A stretch of DNA of 64,000 nt, from the NCBI RefSeq assembly GCF_030546755.1, contig NZ_JAUOPE010000003.1:124001-188000 (forward strand), given 5' to 3'. The notes beneath the pieces were generated by a model, which ran no database searches, was not told the DNA's origin, and worked only from the letters and a program-made list of their open reading frames with translations. The stretch is from Colwellia sp. 1_MG-2023. Its GTDB lineage: Bacteria; Pseudomonadota; Gammaproteobacteria; Enterobacterales; Alteromonadaceae. A program made the translations under genes and the position numbers. Below, piece by piece: positions 27,996-36,470 of the stretch; position 1 is the stretch's first letter, and each line of letters starts with the position of its first letter.

Positions 27996-29141
27996 ATGGC
28001 TTGGAATGAACCGGGGAAAGACGATAAAGATCCCTGGAAAAATAAAGGTGGTAAAAATCAAGGTCCACCTGACTTAGATGATCTCTTAAAAGATTTAGGC
28101 AACAAAGTTGGCGGAATTTTTGGAGGCAAGCCTTCGGGCGGTGGCTCAGGCAAAAGCTTTTCTTCTGTAGGCTTTGGTTTAGCGTTAATTGTTTCTGTGT
28201 TGGTTTATGCATTCAGTGGTTTTTATACGATTAAAGAAGCTGAGCAAGGTATTGTATTACGCTTTGGTCAATATTCAGGCACGGTAGAACCTGGTTTACG
28301 TTGGAAATGGACGTTTATTGACCGTATTATTCCTGTTGATATCCAAACAACACGCGATCTACCCGCAGCAGGCTTTATGCTGACACAAGATGAAAATGTT
28401 GTTCGTGTAGAAATGCAAATTCAATATCGCGTCGTTGATCCAAGAAATTACGTGTTTAGTGTCACTAATGCTGATGACAGCTTGAGTCAGTCACTTGATA
28501 GCGCGTTACGTTATGTGGTTGGTCACGCGAAAATGGATGATATTTTAACCAGTGGTCGTGAACAAGTTCGACAAGATGTTTGGAAGGAACTAGACGATAT
28601 TATTGAACCTTATAATCTGGGTTTGATCGTGGTTGATGTTAACTTCAAGGATGCTCGTCCTCCTGAAGAAGTAAAAGATGCCTTTGATGATGCAATAGCA
28701 GCACAAGAAGATGAAGTACGTTTCTTACGTGAGGCAGAAGCGTATGCAAGAGGCATTGAGCCTAGAGCGCGTGGCCGTGTTAAACGTATGGAGCAAGAAG
28801 CCATTGCTTATAAAGAACAAACCGTTTTAGACGCGCAAGGTGAAGTGGCGAAATTTGAAAAGCTACTACCTGAATATCAAGCTGCGCCAGAAGTTACTCG
28901 TCAACGTTTATACATATCTACTTTGGAAAAAGTGTACAGTAACACCAGTAAAGTGATGGTAGACGTAGACGGTGGTAATAACATGATTTACTTACCATTG
29001 GATAAGATTATGCAGCAACAAACGCCTGTTAATCGAGTGGTGCCAAGCTCTTCTCAGAGTGTCAATAATTCTGGTAACACTATTAATTCTACTCCTTCAT
29101 CCTCTGGTCGTACTGACCGCTTTAATAATGGGAGAGATTAA
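27996..29141 (+). CDS. hflK: HflK, subunit of the HflKC membrane complex
   Basis: Single-pass inner-membrane SPFH/band 7 protein of 381 residues that with HflC forms a cage around FtsH protease and modulates it. A Gly/Asp/Lys-rich cytoplasmic N-terminus (about 1-65) is followed by one membrane helix (about 67-85) and the SPFH domain (EAEQGIVLRFGQYSGTVEPGLRWK). A long helical stretch (about 240-320) and a Ser/Asn-rich tail complete it. Directly followed by hflC. Confidence 0.96.
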   Translation: MAWNEPGKDDKDPWKNKGGKNQGPPDLDDLLKDLGNKVGGIFGGKPSGGGSGKSFSSVGFGLALIVSVLVYAFSGFYTIKEAEQGIVLRFGQYSGTVEPGLRWKWTFIDRIIPVDIQTTRDLPAAGFMLTQDENVVRVEMQIQYRVVDPRNYVFSVTNADDSLSQSLDSALRYVVGHAKMDDILTSGREQVRQDVWKELDDIIEPYNLGLIVVDVNFKDARPPEEVKDAFDDAIAAQEDEVRFLREAEAYARGIEPRARGRVKRMEQEAIAYKEQTVLDAQGEVAKFEKLLPEYQAAPEVTRQRLYISTLEKVYSNTSKVMVDVDGGNNMIYLPLDKIMQQQTPVNRVVPSSSQSVNNSGNTINSTPSSSGRTDRFNNGRD

Positions 29142-29144
29142 GCA

Positions 29145-30032
29145 ATGAAAAATTTTATGATTGCGATTATCGCTGCTTTGTTTGTCTTAGTAGTCTCCTC
29201 TGTTTTCGTTGTTTTTGAAGGACAACGTGGCATAGTGTTTCAGTTCTCGAAAATTAAACGAGATGCCGAAACAGGCGACATGATGGTTTATGAGCCAGGA
29301 CTACAATTTAAAATACCTTTTATTGAAAGTGTTAAAAAACTTGATGCGCGTATTCAAACGTTAGATGAAGCACCTGATCGTTTTGTTACTTCTGAGAAAA
29401 AAGATTTAATGGTCGACTCATTTGTTAAATGGCGTATTGTTGATTTCTCTACGTACTATTTACGTACTTCAGGTTCCATTGAAAATGCTCGTGCTTTATT
29501 AAAGCAAAAAGTAAACAATGGCTTAAGAACTGAATTTGGTACTCGTACCATTAAAGAGATTGTTTCAGGTGATCGTGATTCTATCATGGCTAAAGCATTA
29601 GAAAGTGCTGCAAGTAGCCGTGAAGACTTAGGTATCGAAGTGATTGATGTGCGCATTAAAGCCATTAACCTTCCTACCGAAGTAAGTAATTCAATTTATG
29701 ATCGAATGCGTGCTGAACGTACAGCAGTAGCCAAAGAGCATAGATCACAAGGTCAAGAGCAGTCGGAAATTATTCGTGCAACGATTGATGCTAAAGTGAC
29801 GGTTATGTTAGCAACCGCACAAAAAGAAGCCTTTGAAATTCGTGGTGAAGGCGATGCCTTAGCAGCAAAAGTTTATGCTGACACTTATAAGAAAGATGCT
29901 GAATTCTTTAGTTTTTATCGTAGCCTTGAAGCCTACGAAAAAAGCTTCAGTAGCAAAAATGATATTTTGGTTGTTAAACCAGATAACGATTTCTTTCACT
30001 ATTTAAAAAATAGTGACAAAGTAAAAAAATAA
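29145..30032 (+). CDS. hflC: HflC, subunit of the HflKC membrane complex
   Basis: Partner of HflK, 295 residues: an N-terminal membrane helix (about 5-22), the SPFH domain (FEGQRGIVFQFSKIK...YEPGLQFKIPFIESVKKLDARIQTLD), and the family's EEAR-like helical segment toward the end. It begins three bases after the hflK stop, and a strong terminator follows, so it closes the tsaE-hflC series. Confidence 0.96.
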   Translation: MKNFMIAIIAALFVLVVSSVFVVFEGQRGIVFQFSKIKRDAETGDMMVYEPGLQFKIPFIESVKKLDARIQTLDEAPDRFVTSEKKDLMVDSFVKWRIVDFSTYYLRTSGSIENARALLKQKVNNGLRTEFGTRTIKEIVSGDRDSIMAKALESAASSREDLGIEVIDVRIKAINLPTEVSNSIYDRMRAERTAVAKEHRSQGQEQSEIIRATIDAKVTVMLATAQKEAFEIRGEGDALAAKVYADTYKKDAEFFSFYRSLEAYEKSFSSKNDILVVKPDNDFFHYLKNSDKVKK

Positions 30033-30053
30033 TCGTTATTATCTAAATGCAGA

Positions 30054-30081
30054 AAAACCATGACATTGTCATGGTTTTTTT
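30054..30081 (+). terminator. Rho-independent terminator after hflC
   Basis: Perfect 11-bp stem (30054-30064 with 30068-30078) with a 3-base loop, followed by a T run. It separates hflC from the small membrane gene. Confidence 0.9.
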
Positions 30082-30112
30082 ATGGGCTAAGTTTAATCCT
30101 AGGGACCAAAAG

Positions 30113-30301
30113 ATGACGTTACAATTATTACTCACAGCCTTAGCGTTGGCATTGATTATTGAAGGATTAATTCCGGCATTATTTCCGAATAAATGGCGCG
30201 CATACGTAATAAAACTGGCGGAAGAAACGCCGCAGTCAATTCGTTCAATAGGGATCACCATTATTGTCATTGGTTTGATCATTCTTTGGTTATCACAATA
30301 A
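30113..30301 (+). CDS. Small membrane protein, DUF2065 (YjeT-like)
   Basis: 62-residue protein with two membrane helices (LLLTALALALIIEGLIPALF and GITIIVIGLIILWL) joined by a short loop containing PNKWRAYVIKLAEETPQSIRSIG, the DUF2065 signature. An upstream ATG (30047) in the same frame lies at the terminator stem of hflC, whereas AGGG before 30113 gives a real ribosome-binding site, so the shorter form is right. In E. coli yjeT also lies between hflC and purA. Function unknown. Confidence 0.88.
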   Translation: MTLQLLLTALALALIIEGLIPALFPNKWRAYVIKLAEETPQSIRSIGITIIVIGLIILWLSQ

Positions 30302-30309
30302 CAATTAGC

Positions 30310-30483
30310 TAGGGCATGTTGATTTTTCGCGATGATTTTTGCAACAGTTTGTTTGGTATTTATACAAAGCATTACAAATGATATGTGGTTATTCCACCTC
30401 AATGAGCAAAAATGCAGGAGAAATGACAAACAAGCGTTGCCCGAAGGGTTCAAAATTTAACCTCGAAAGTTCAGCACGCCCTA
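30310..30483. mobile_element. Fold-back MITE-like element
   Basis: 174-bp non-coding element between the DUF2065 gene and purA. The 20-bp ends (TAGGGCATGTTGATTTTTCG at 30310-30329, and the complement of 30464-30483) match at 16 of 20 positions, and similarity continues inward (GCAAC...TTGTTTG on both arms). Near the centre GTGG-TTATT-CCAC (30385-30397) closes a hairpin, so the whole element can fold back on itself. TA at both outer edges may be the target duplication or part of the repeat. No transposase is inside; a short open frame there is not credible. Confidence 0.65.
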
Positions 30484-30571
30484 ATCATCTTTTTATATTT
30501 ATTTGGTGGTTAACTAAGTTATTCTCTTTATTTGATATTTTTAAATCGTATTAAAATCCAACAAGAATAGC

Positions 30572-30600
30572 TTGGACTCATTATTATAATTTGATAGAAT
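30572..30600 (+). promoter_or_regulatory. Candidate sigma-70 promoter of purA
   Basis: TTGGAC (30572-30577), 17-base spacer, TAGAAT (30595-30600), about 30 bases before the purA start. A good -35/-10 match by eye, lying outside the MITE-like element. Confidence 0.6.
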
Positions 30601-30610
30601 CCCCGCCTAA

Positions 30611-31930
<1,320 letters not shown>

Positions 31931-31976
31931 TTTTTCATTTACATGTGTTGTCCTGAAATAGGTTGACGTTTTTAAG

Positions 31977-32001
31977 AGCCACTTATTGAAGTGGCTTTTT
32001 T
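31977..32001 (+). terminator. Rho-independent terminator of purA
   Basis: 8-bp perfect stem AGCCACTT/AAGTGGCT with an ATTG loop, followed by a T run. Confidence 0.9.
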
Positions 32002-32024
32002 ATATCGTTTTTTCGAACGATATA
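32001..32024. repeat. 9-bp inverted repeat abutting the purA terminator
   Basis: TATATCGTT (32001-32009) and AACGATATA (32016-32024) form a perfect stem with a 6-base loop, directly after the T run of the purA terminator. It may be a second hairpin or a regulator-binding dyad. Confidence 0.45.
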
Positions 32025-32396
32025 GTCAATTTATTTATATAATTAATATTTTCCTACCCACTCAGTTATCTACTTTATTCACTACAGTATTTTCGCACAC
32101 CAAAGTCTTTATCGCGCTAAAGTCGGTGAAGTCGGGCTAAATGGTACGTAAAAAACGATAAATATTTTGAATAAGCGTTTTTTCTAGCACTATACCTCAT
32201 TACCAATAACGAATATTTATCCAATTAATGTGTAATCTGTTTTATTGGTGTTAGTGTTTATAAAGGCTCTAGAGGTATTACCACAAAAATTTAGCTTGAG
32301 TTTAAGGTAAAGAATGCAATATTATGTAAAAGAAAATGAACTAAAAAAACAATAATCTATAATATATTAATATATAACGCACTGGGACAACCTATA
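32025..32396. other. Non-coding region upstream of the malic enzyme gene
   Basis: About 370 bases of very AT-rich DNA without a credible open frame. TATAAT at 32358-32363 may be a -10 for the next gene. I see no tRNA, ORF or clear repeat. Confidence 0.5.
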
Positions 32397-33638
32397 ATGA
32401 CTGATTTACGCCAACAGGCACTTGATTATCATCAATTTCCAACACCAGGAAAAATAAGTGTAGAACTTACTACTGCTGCGGAAACAAGCCTTGATCTTTC
32501 GCTTGCCTATAGCCCTGGAGTAGCCGAACCTGTTAGAGCGATCGCTGAAAATCCTGATGATGTGTATAAATATACCGGTAAAGGAAATACTGTGGCCGTC
32601 ATTACTAATGGTACGGCGATTTTAGGTTTAGGTAATTTAGGCGGTATGGCGTCAAAGCCGGTGATGGAAGGTAAAGCATTATTGTTTAAACGCTTCGCTA
32701 ATATCAATTCATTTGATTTAGAAGTAAAACATAAAACGGTGGAAGAATTTGTTTCAACCGTTGCCAACATTGCTGATAGCTTTGGTGGGATAAACCTTGA
32801 AGATATTAAAGCACCTGAGTGTTTTGAAATAGAAAAAGCACTCATTGAACGTTGTAAAATCCCAGTGTTTCACGATGATCAGCACGGTACGGCAATTGTT
32901 ACTGCGGCAGGTATGATCAATGCGCTTGAAATTCAAGGGAAGCATATTAAAGAGGCAAATATTGTTTGTATGGGCGCAGGTGCTGCAGCGATAGCTTGTA
33001 TGGAATTGCTTATTAAGTGTGGCGCACAACGTGAAAAAATCTACATGTTAGATACTAAAGGTGTCATTCATACACGTCGTGATGACTTAAACGAATATAA
33101 ACGACTTTTTGCTAACAATACCGACAAACGTACCTTAGAAGATGTGATTGATGGTGCCGATGTTTTTGTTGGCGTGTCTGGCCCTAATGTTTTATCAGCA
33201 GAACATGTTAAATTAATGGCTCCAAAGCCTGTGATTTTTGCTTGTTCGAATCCTGATCCTGAAATCAAACCTGAATTAGCTCATGCAACACGTGATGATA
33301 TTATTATGGCAACGGGTCGCTCTGATTACCCTAATCAGGTGAATAATGTTCTTTGCTTCCCATTTATTTTCCGCGGCGCGTTAGATGTAAGAGCAAGAAC
33401 CATTAATGATGAAATGAAAGTGGCTTGTGTTCATGCCATTCGTGAATTGGCAAAAGAGCCTGTTCCTCAAGATGTGTTAGATGCCAGTTGTGAAAATACC
33501 TTAACCTTTGGTAAAGAATACATCATCCCTAAACCAATGGATTCGCGTTTGTGTGCCCGAGTAGCCAAAGCGGTAGCACAAGCGGCAGTTGATTCTGGGG
33601 TTGCTGCGTTAGAGCTGCCTGAAGATTATATGGAATAA
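32397..33638 (+). CDS. NADP-dependent malic enzyme, short form
   Basis: Oxidatively decarboxylates malate to pyruvate, giving NADPH and linking the TCA cycle to pyruvate. The 413 residues hold a malic N-domain (LSLAYSPGVAEPVRAI, TNGTAILGLGNLG, KPVMEGKALLFK) with metal site IKAPECFEIE and PVFHDDQHGTAI, and an NAD(P)-binding domain (VCMGAGAAAIACMELL). It ends near residue 413 without the phosphotransacetylase-like domain of the about 760-residue MaeB, so it is the short bacterial type. Whether NADP or NAD is preferred cannot be seen. Only a weak GGGA precedes the ATG. Confidence 0.93.
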   Translation: MTDLRQQALDYHQFPTPGKISVELTTAAETSLDLSLAYSPGVAEPVRAIAENPDDVYKYTGKGNTVAVITNGTAILGLGNLGGMASKPVMEGKALLFKRFANINSFDLEVKHKTVEEFVSTVANIADSFGGINLEDIKAPECFEIEKALIERCKIPVFHDDQHGTAIVTAAGMINALEIQGKHIKEANIVCMGAGAAAIACMELLIKCGAQREKIYMLDTKGVIHTRRDDLNEYKRLFANNTDKRTLEDVIDGADVFVGVSGPNVLSAEHVKLMAPKPVIFACSNPDPEIKPELAHATRDDIIMATGRSDYPNQVNNVLCFPFIFRGALDVRARTINDEMKVACVHAIRELAKEPVPQDVLDASCENTLTFGKEYIIPKPMDSRLCARVAKAVAQAAVDSGVAALELPEDYME

Positions 33639-33663
33639 TTCATAAAAATTTTGCGTTAATATC

Positions 33664-33705
33664 AAAGGTTCGTGAAGCGGATACTAACTTCTTCGGAACC
33701 TTTTT
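33664..33705 (+). terminator. Rho-independent terminator of the malic enzyme gene
   Basis: AAAGGTTC (33664-33671) pairs with GAACCTTT (33696-33703), with an inner GAAG/CTTC helix, followed by Ts. Confidence 0.78.
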
Positions 33706-33802
33706 ATTTTCTTTTGTTAGTCAAAAAGTTGTCTTTTTAACTTGGCACTAATCTTGTAAATGCATTCGAACAACATATTTTAAGAATTTAAAGGTTCGAA
33801 TC

Positions 33803-34678
33803 ATGAATAAAATTCCCTTCTTATTATTTTTATTATCTTATAATGCAGTAGCGGATATTGCCGAATATAAAGGTAAAGTCACCGATATTTTGATTGGAAA
33901 ATCTGAAGTGATCAAGGTGGGTATTGTTGAGTCAGATGATAATGTGGTTAACTGCCTAAGTGAAGAAGATCAAGATTGGAAGTTCACCTTTGAAAGAGGG
34001 CATAACTATTCTCAAGAATGGTTTGATGTACTGAATTTAGTCCGACGAACACAAGAAACTATCCGCATAGGCTATTTAGAAAATAATGACGCGGAGTGCG
34101 CTATCGAATACTTAGCATTGCTCAAAGGCGATAGTAATATTATTGGTGATGGCAATGAGCAAGTTAATGACTCACTAGAGAGAACAGGTCAATATGGTAA
34201 TATTGCGCAAATATTTACAAACGGTTTAACCGAACCTAGCTATCATGCGAGTAATCATTATGGGAGTGATGAGCCAGCAGCAGCTTTTGATGGGCATATT
34301 TTTGGTGAGCAATTAGTTGATGGTGAAGGGACGTTAATTAATCGGGGTATTTGGTTAGTTAAAAAAGATCCTGAAGACGATGAAGCGGAATATTGGATAC
34401 AAGTTGAGTTTGAAGAAGTGGTTAATATTTCAGGCTTTCGAATTATGTTAAATACGAAGTCGGCTGAATTAGGGCGTGGACCTCGTCATATCACTGTTTC
34501 AACATCGCTAGGCAACGGCGAATTTGAAGAGCAAGGCCAGTACACTCTTTCTAAAGCGATCGATCAACGTGCTAATTTAGCTAACAAAACTGAAGCGAAA
34601 ATATTGAAAATTCAAATTAATTCAAACTTTGGCGACAGTTTTATTGAAATTGATGAGTTAGAAGTTTATGCAAATTAA
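33803..34678 (+). CDS. Secreted protein with discoidin-like (F5/8 type C) C-terminal domain
   Basis: 291 residues, not recognised as a named gene. It has a short signal sequence (MNKIPFLLFLLSYNAVA). Residues about 20-120 form an uncharacterised domain rich in Asp/Glu with two Cys. From about 145 it resembles a galactose-binding/discoidin fold: YHASNHYGSDEPAAAFDG, YWIQVEFEEVVNISGFRIML, RHITVSTSLGNGEFEEQGQYTL and IDELEVY. Such domains bind sugars or surfaces, so an envelope or extracellular role is inferred. It stands alone between two terminators. Confidence 0.6.
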   Translation: MNKIPFLLFLLSYNAVADIAEYKGKVTDILIGKSEVIKVGIVESDDNVVNCLSEEDQDWKFTFERGHNYSQEWFDVLNLVRRTQETIRIGYLENNDAECAIEYLALLKGDSNIIGDGNEQVNDSLERTGQYGNIAQIFTNGLTEPSYHASNHYGSDEPAAAFDGHIFGEQLVDGEGTLINRGIWLVKKDPEDDEAEYWIQVEFEEVVNISGFRIMLNTKSAELGRGPRHITVSTSLGNGEFEEQGQYTLSKAIDQRANLANKTEAKILKIQINSNFGDSFIEIDELEVYAN

Positions 34679-34700
34679 GTTGTAAGTTTTGTAATCATTT

Positions 34701-34730
34701 AAAATAAGCCGAATTCGTCGGCTTATTTTT
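34701..34730. terminator. Bidirectional terminator between the discoidin-like gene and metJ
   Basis: Perfect 12-bp stem (34701-34712 with 34718-34729) around an ATTCG loop, with A and T runs at its ends, so it works on both strands. The metJ stop codon (34723-34725) lies inside the stem. Confidence 0.9.
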
Positions 34731-35058
34731 CTTCATCGTCAGTTTCATACTGACTAAAGTCTGTCACACCTTGTTCTTCCAATACTTTACGTACACTAGC
34801 GGGTAGTTTGTCATCATTGTCTTTGGCTAAGTCTATATCATCAGGCAAAGGTTGACCCGTAAAGGCATGCAAAAACGCTTCACATAATAATTCGCTATTC
34901 GTTGCGTGGCGAAGGTTATTTACTTGGCGTCTGGTGCGTTCATCCGTTAATACTTTGAGAACTCTTAAAGGGATAGAAACGGTAATTTTTTTCACTTGTT
35001 CGCTTTTTTTACCGTGCTCGGCGTATGGGTTAATATATTCGCCATTCCACTTTGCCAT
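34723..35058 (-). CDS. metJ: Methionine repressor MetJ
   Basis: Ribbon-helix-helix repressor that with S-adenosylmethionine as co-repressor shuts the methionine regulon. The 111 residues are nearly identical to enterobacterial MetJ through the DNA-binding strand ([52 protein letters not shown]). The last about 35 residues differ and are acidic. It is divergent from metB, and its operators lie between the two genes. Confidence 0.98.
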   Translation of the reverse strand: MAKWNGEYINPYAEHGKKSEQVKKITVSIPLRVLKVLTDERTRRQVNNLRHATNSELLCEAFLHAFTGQPLPDDIDLAKDNDDKLPASVRKVLEEQGVTDFSQYETDDEEK

Positions 35059-35193
35059 GAATTACCTCTGATTACTTTTATTATGAGTTTTATGCTTAAT
35101 TTACACTGAAAACAGATAAACTATTCATCGTATAGTTTTAAATAGATTTTACTGGTTGTTAGCGTCGAGTCAATAACGAATGTGTAGAAGTTT

Positions 35194-35256
35194 AGATGTC
35201 TAAAGTTCTTGACCGGTCAATTTAAAAGATTTAGACTTTTGGACGTCCAAAAGTCT
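35194..35256. promoter_or_regulatory. Met boxes (MetJ operator) between metJ and metB
   Basis: Positions 35233-35256 form a perfect 24-bp palindrome of three tandem 8-bp boxes, AGACTTTT, GGACGTCC and AAAAGTCT, related to the MetJ consensus AGACGTCT. A further AGATGTCT lies at 35194-35201, followed by a weaker AAAGTTCT. The palindrome ends 38 bases before the metB ATG, so it fits repression of metBL and autoregulation of metJ. Confidence 0.88.
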
Positions 35257-35294
35257 ATTTGGTTATTTGCAGCAAATATTTCACTGAGAGTCAT

Positions 35295-36452
35295 ATGAAC
35301 GATAAAAAAATTGCCACTATTGCAGTAAGAGCAGGCATTAATTCTGACGAGCATCATGGTGCTGTTATTCCTGCTATTCATTTGTCGAGTACTTATGCAC
35401 TGAAAGGCTTTAATGAAAAACGTCAGTTTGATTATTCACGGACAGGCAATCCAACTCGGGCAACCTTCGCACAAGCGATTGCAGATTTAGAACAGGGCAG
35501 TGTTGGTATCGTCACCAGTACAGGTATGGCGAGTGTTCATTTGATTTGTCAGTTGTTATCTACAGAAGACACAGTGGTTATCCCTCATGATTGTTATGGT
35601 GGAAGCTACCGATTATTTACCCATTTAGCTAAACGCGGACAATTTAAATTAATTGTTGTTGATCAAAATGATGAGCAAGCACTGAATGAAGCTTTGCAAG
35701 CAAAACCTAAACTAGTGTTATTAGAAAGCCCAAGTAACCCTTTATTACGTTTAGTTGATATTGAGAAAATCACACAAGCCTGTCATCAAGTTGGCGCATT
35801 AGTGGCGGTTGATAACACATTCTTATCTCCAGCATTACAACAACCACTGCTGTTAGGTGCTGACATTGTTTTTCACTCGACGACTAAATATATCAATGGT
35901 CACAGTGATGTGGTTGGTGGCGTGTTAGTCACTAAAGATAAAGCGTTAGGTGAAGAACTGGCCTGGTGGGCAAATTGTATTGGGATAACAGGCTCTCCTT
36001 TTGACAGTTACTTAGCGTTACGTGGCCTAAAAACCTTACCAATTCGCATGAAGCAGCATCAAGAAAATGCTAATGCGGTGGCCAAGTTTCTAAAAGAACA
36101 TGCAGCAGTAAAAGCGGTTTATTATCCGGGTTTTTCAGATCATCCCGGTCATGAAATTGCAAAACGTCAACAAAATGATTTTGGTGCCATGATGAGCTTT
36201 GAAGTTCAGGGTGGCGAAGAAGCGGTGAAAAAACTTTTCGCTAATTTAACCTTATTTACTTTGGCGCAATCACTTGGTGGCGTAGAAAGTTTAATTAGTC
36301 ATCCGTCAACGATGACCCATGCGGGAATGGAGATCGCGGCTCAAATTGAAGCCGGTATTACACAATCATTAGTGCGCATTTCGGTAGGTATCGAAGACAG
36401 TGATGACATTATTGAAGATTTAGCTGCTGGATTAGCCGCTAGCCAATTGTAG
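35295..36452 (+). CDS. metB: Cystathionine gamma-synthase
   Basis: PLP enzyme joining O-succinylhomoserine and cysteine to cystathionine, in methionine synthesis. From the ATG at 35295 it has 385 residues (E. coli 386) and begins MNDKKIATIAVRAGI; GAGAG before it is the ribosome-binding site, and the longer frame from 35259 would run through the operator region. PLP-Lys lies in HSTTKYINGHSDVVGG; other marks are YSRTGNPTRATF, STGMASV, LESPSNPLLRLVDI and GGVESLISHPSTMTHA. It is followed 18 bases later by metL. Confidence 0.97.
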   Translation: MNDKKIATIAVRAGINSDEHHGAVIPAIHLSSTYALKGFNEKRQFDYSRTGNPTRATFAQAIADLEQGSVGIVTSTGMASVHLICQLLSTEDTVVIPHDCYGGSYRLFTHLAKRGQFKLIVVDQNDEQALNEALQAKPKLVLLESPSNPLLRLVDIEKITQACHQVGALVAVDNTFLSPALQQPLLLGADIVFHSTTKYINGHSDVVGGVLVTKDKALGEELAWWANCIGITGSPFDSYLALRGLKTLPIRMKQHQENANAVAKFLKEHAAVKAVYYPGFSDHPGHEIAKRQQNDFGAMMSFEVQGGEEAVKKLFANLTLFTLAQSLGGVESLISHPSTMTHAGMEIAAQIEAGITQSLVRISVGIEDSDDIIEDLAAGLAASQL

Positions 36453-36470
36453 AGCAAAAGTGAAAAGAAC

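Noticed and set aside
30339-30554. 71-codon open frame in the fold-back element
   Set aside because: It lies mainly inside the inverted-repeat element, has no ribosome-binding site and no protein-like composition.
31948-31969. A stretch after purA (TGTCCTGAAATAGGTTGAC) that recalls the end of an insertion sequence
   Set aside because: No partner inverted end, target duplication or transposase remnant was found nearby, and the resemblance is from memory only.
33793-33803. GGTTCGAATC resembling a tRNA T-arm loop
   Set aside because: No acceptor, D-arm or anticodon stem can be built from the upstream DNA; the sequence serves as the leader of the following gene.
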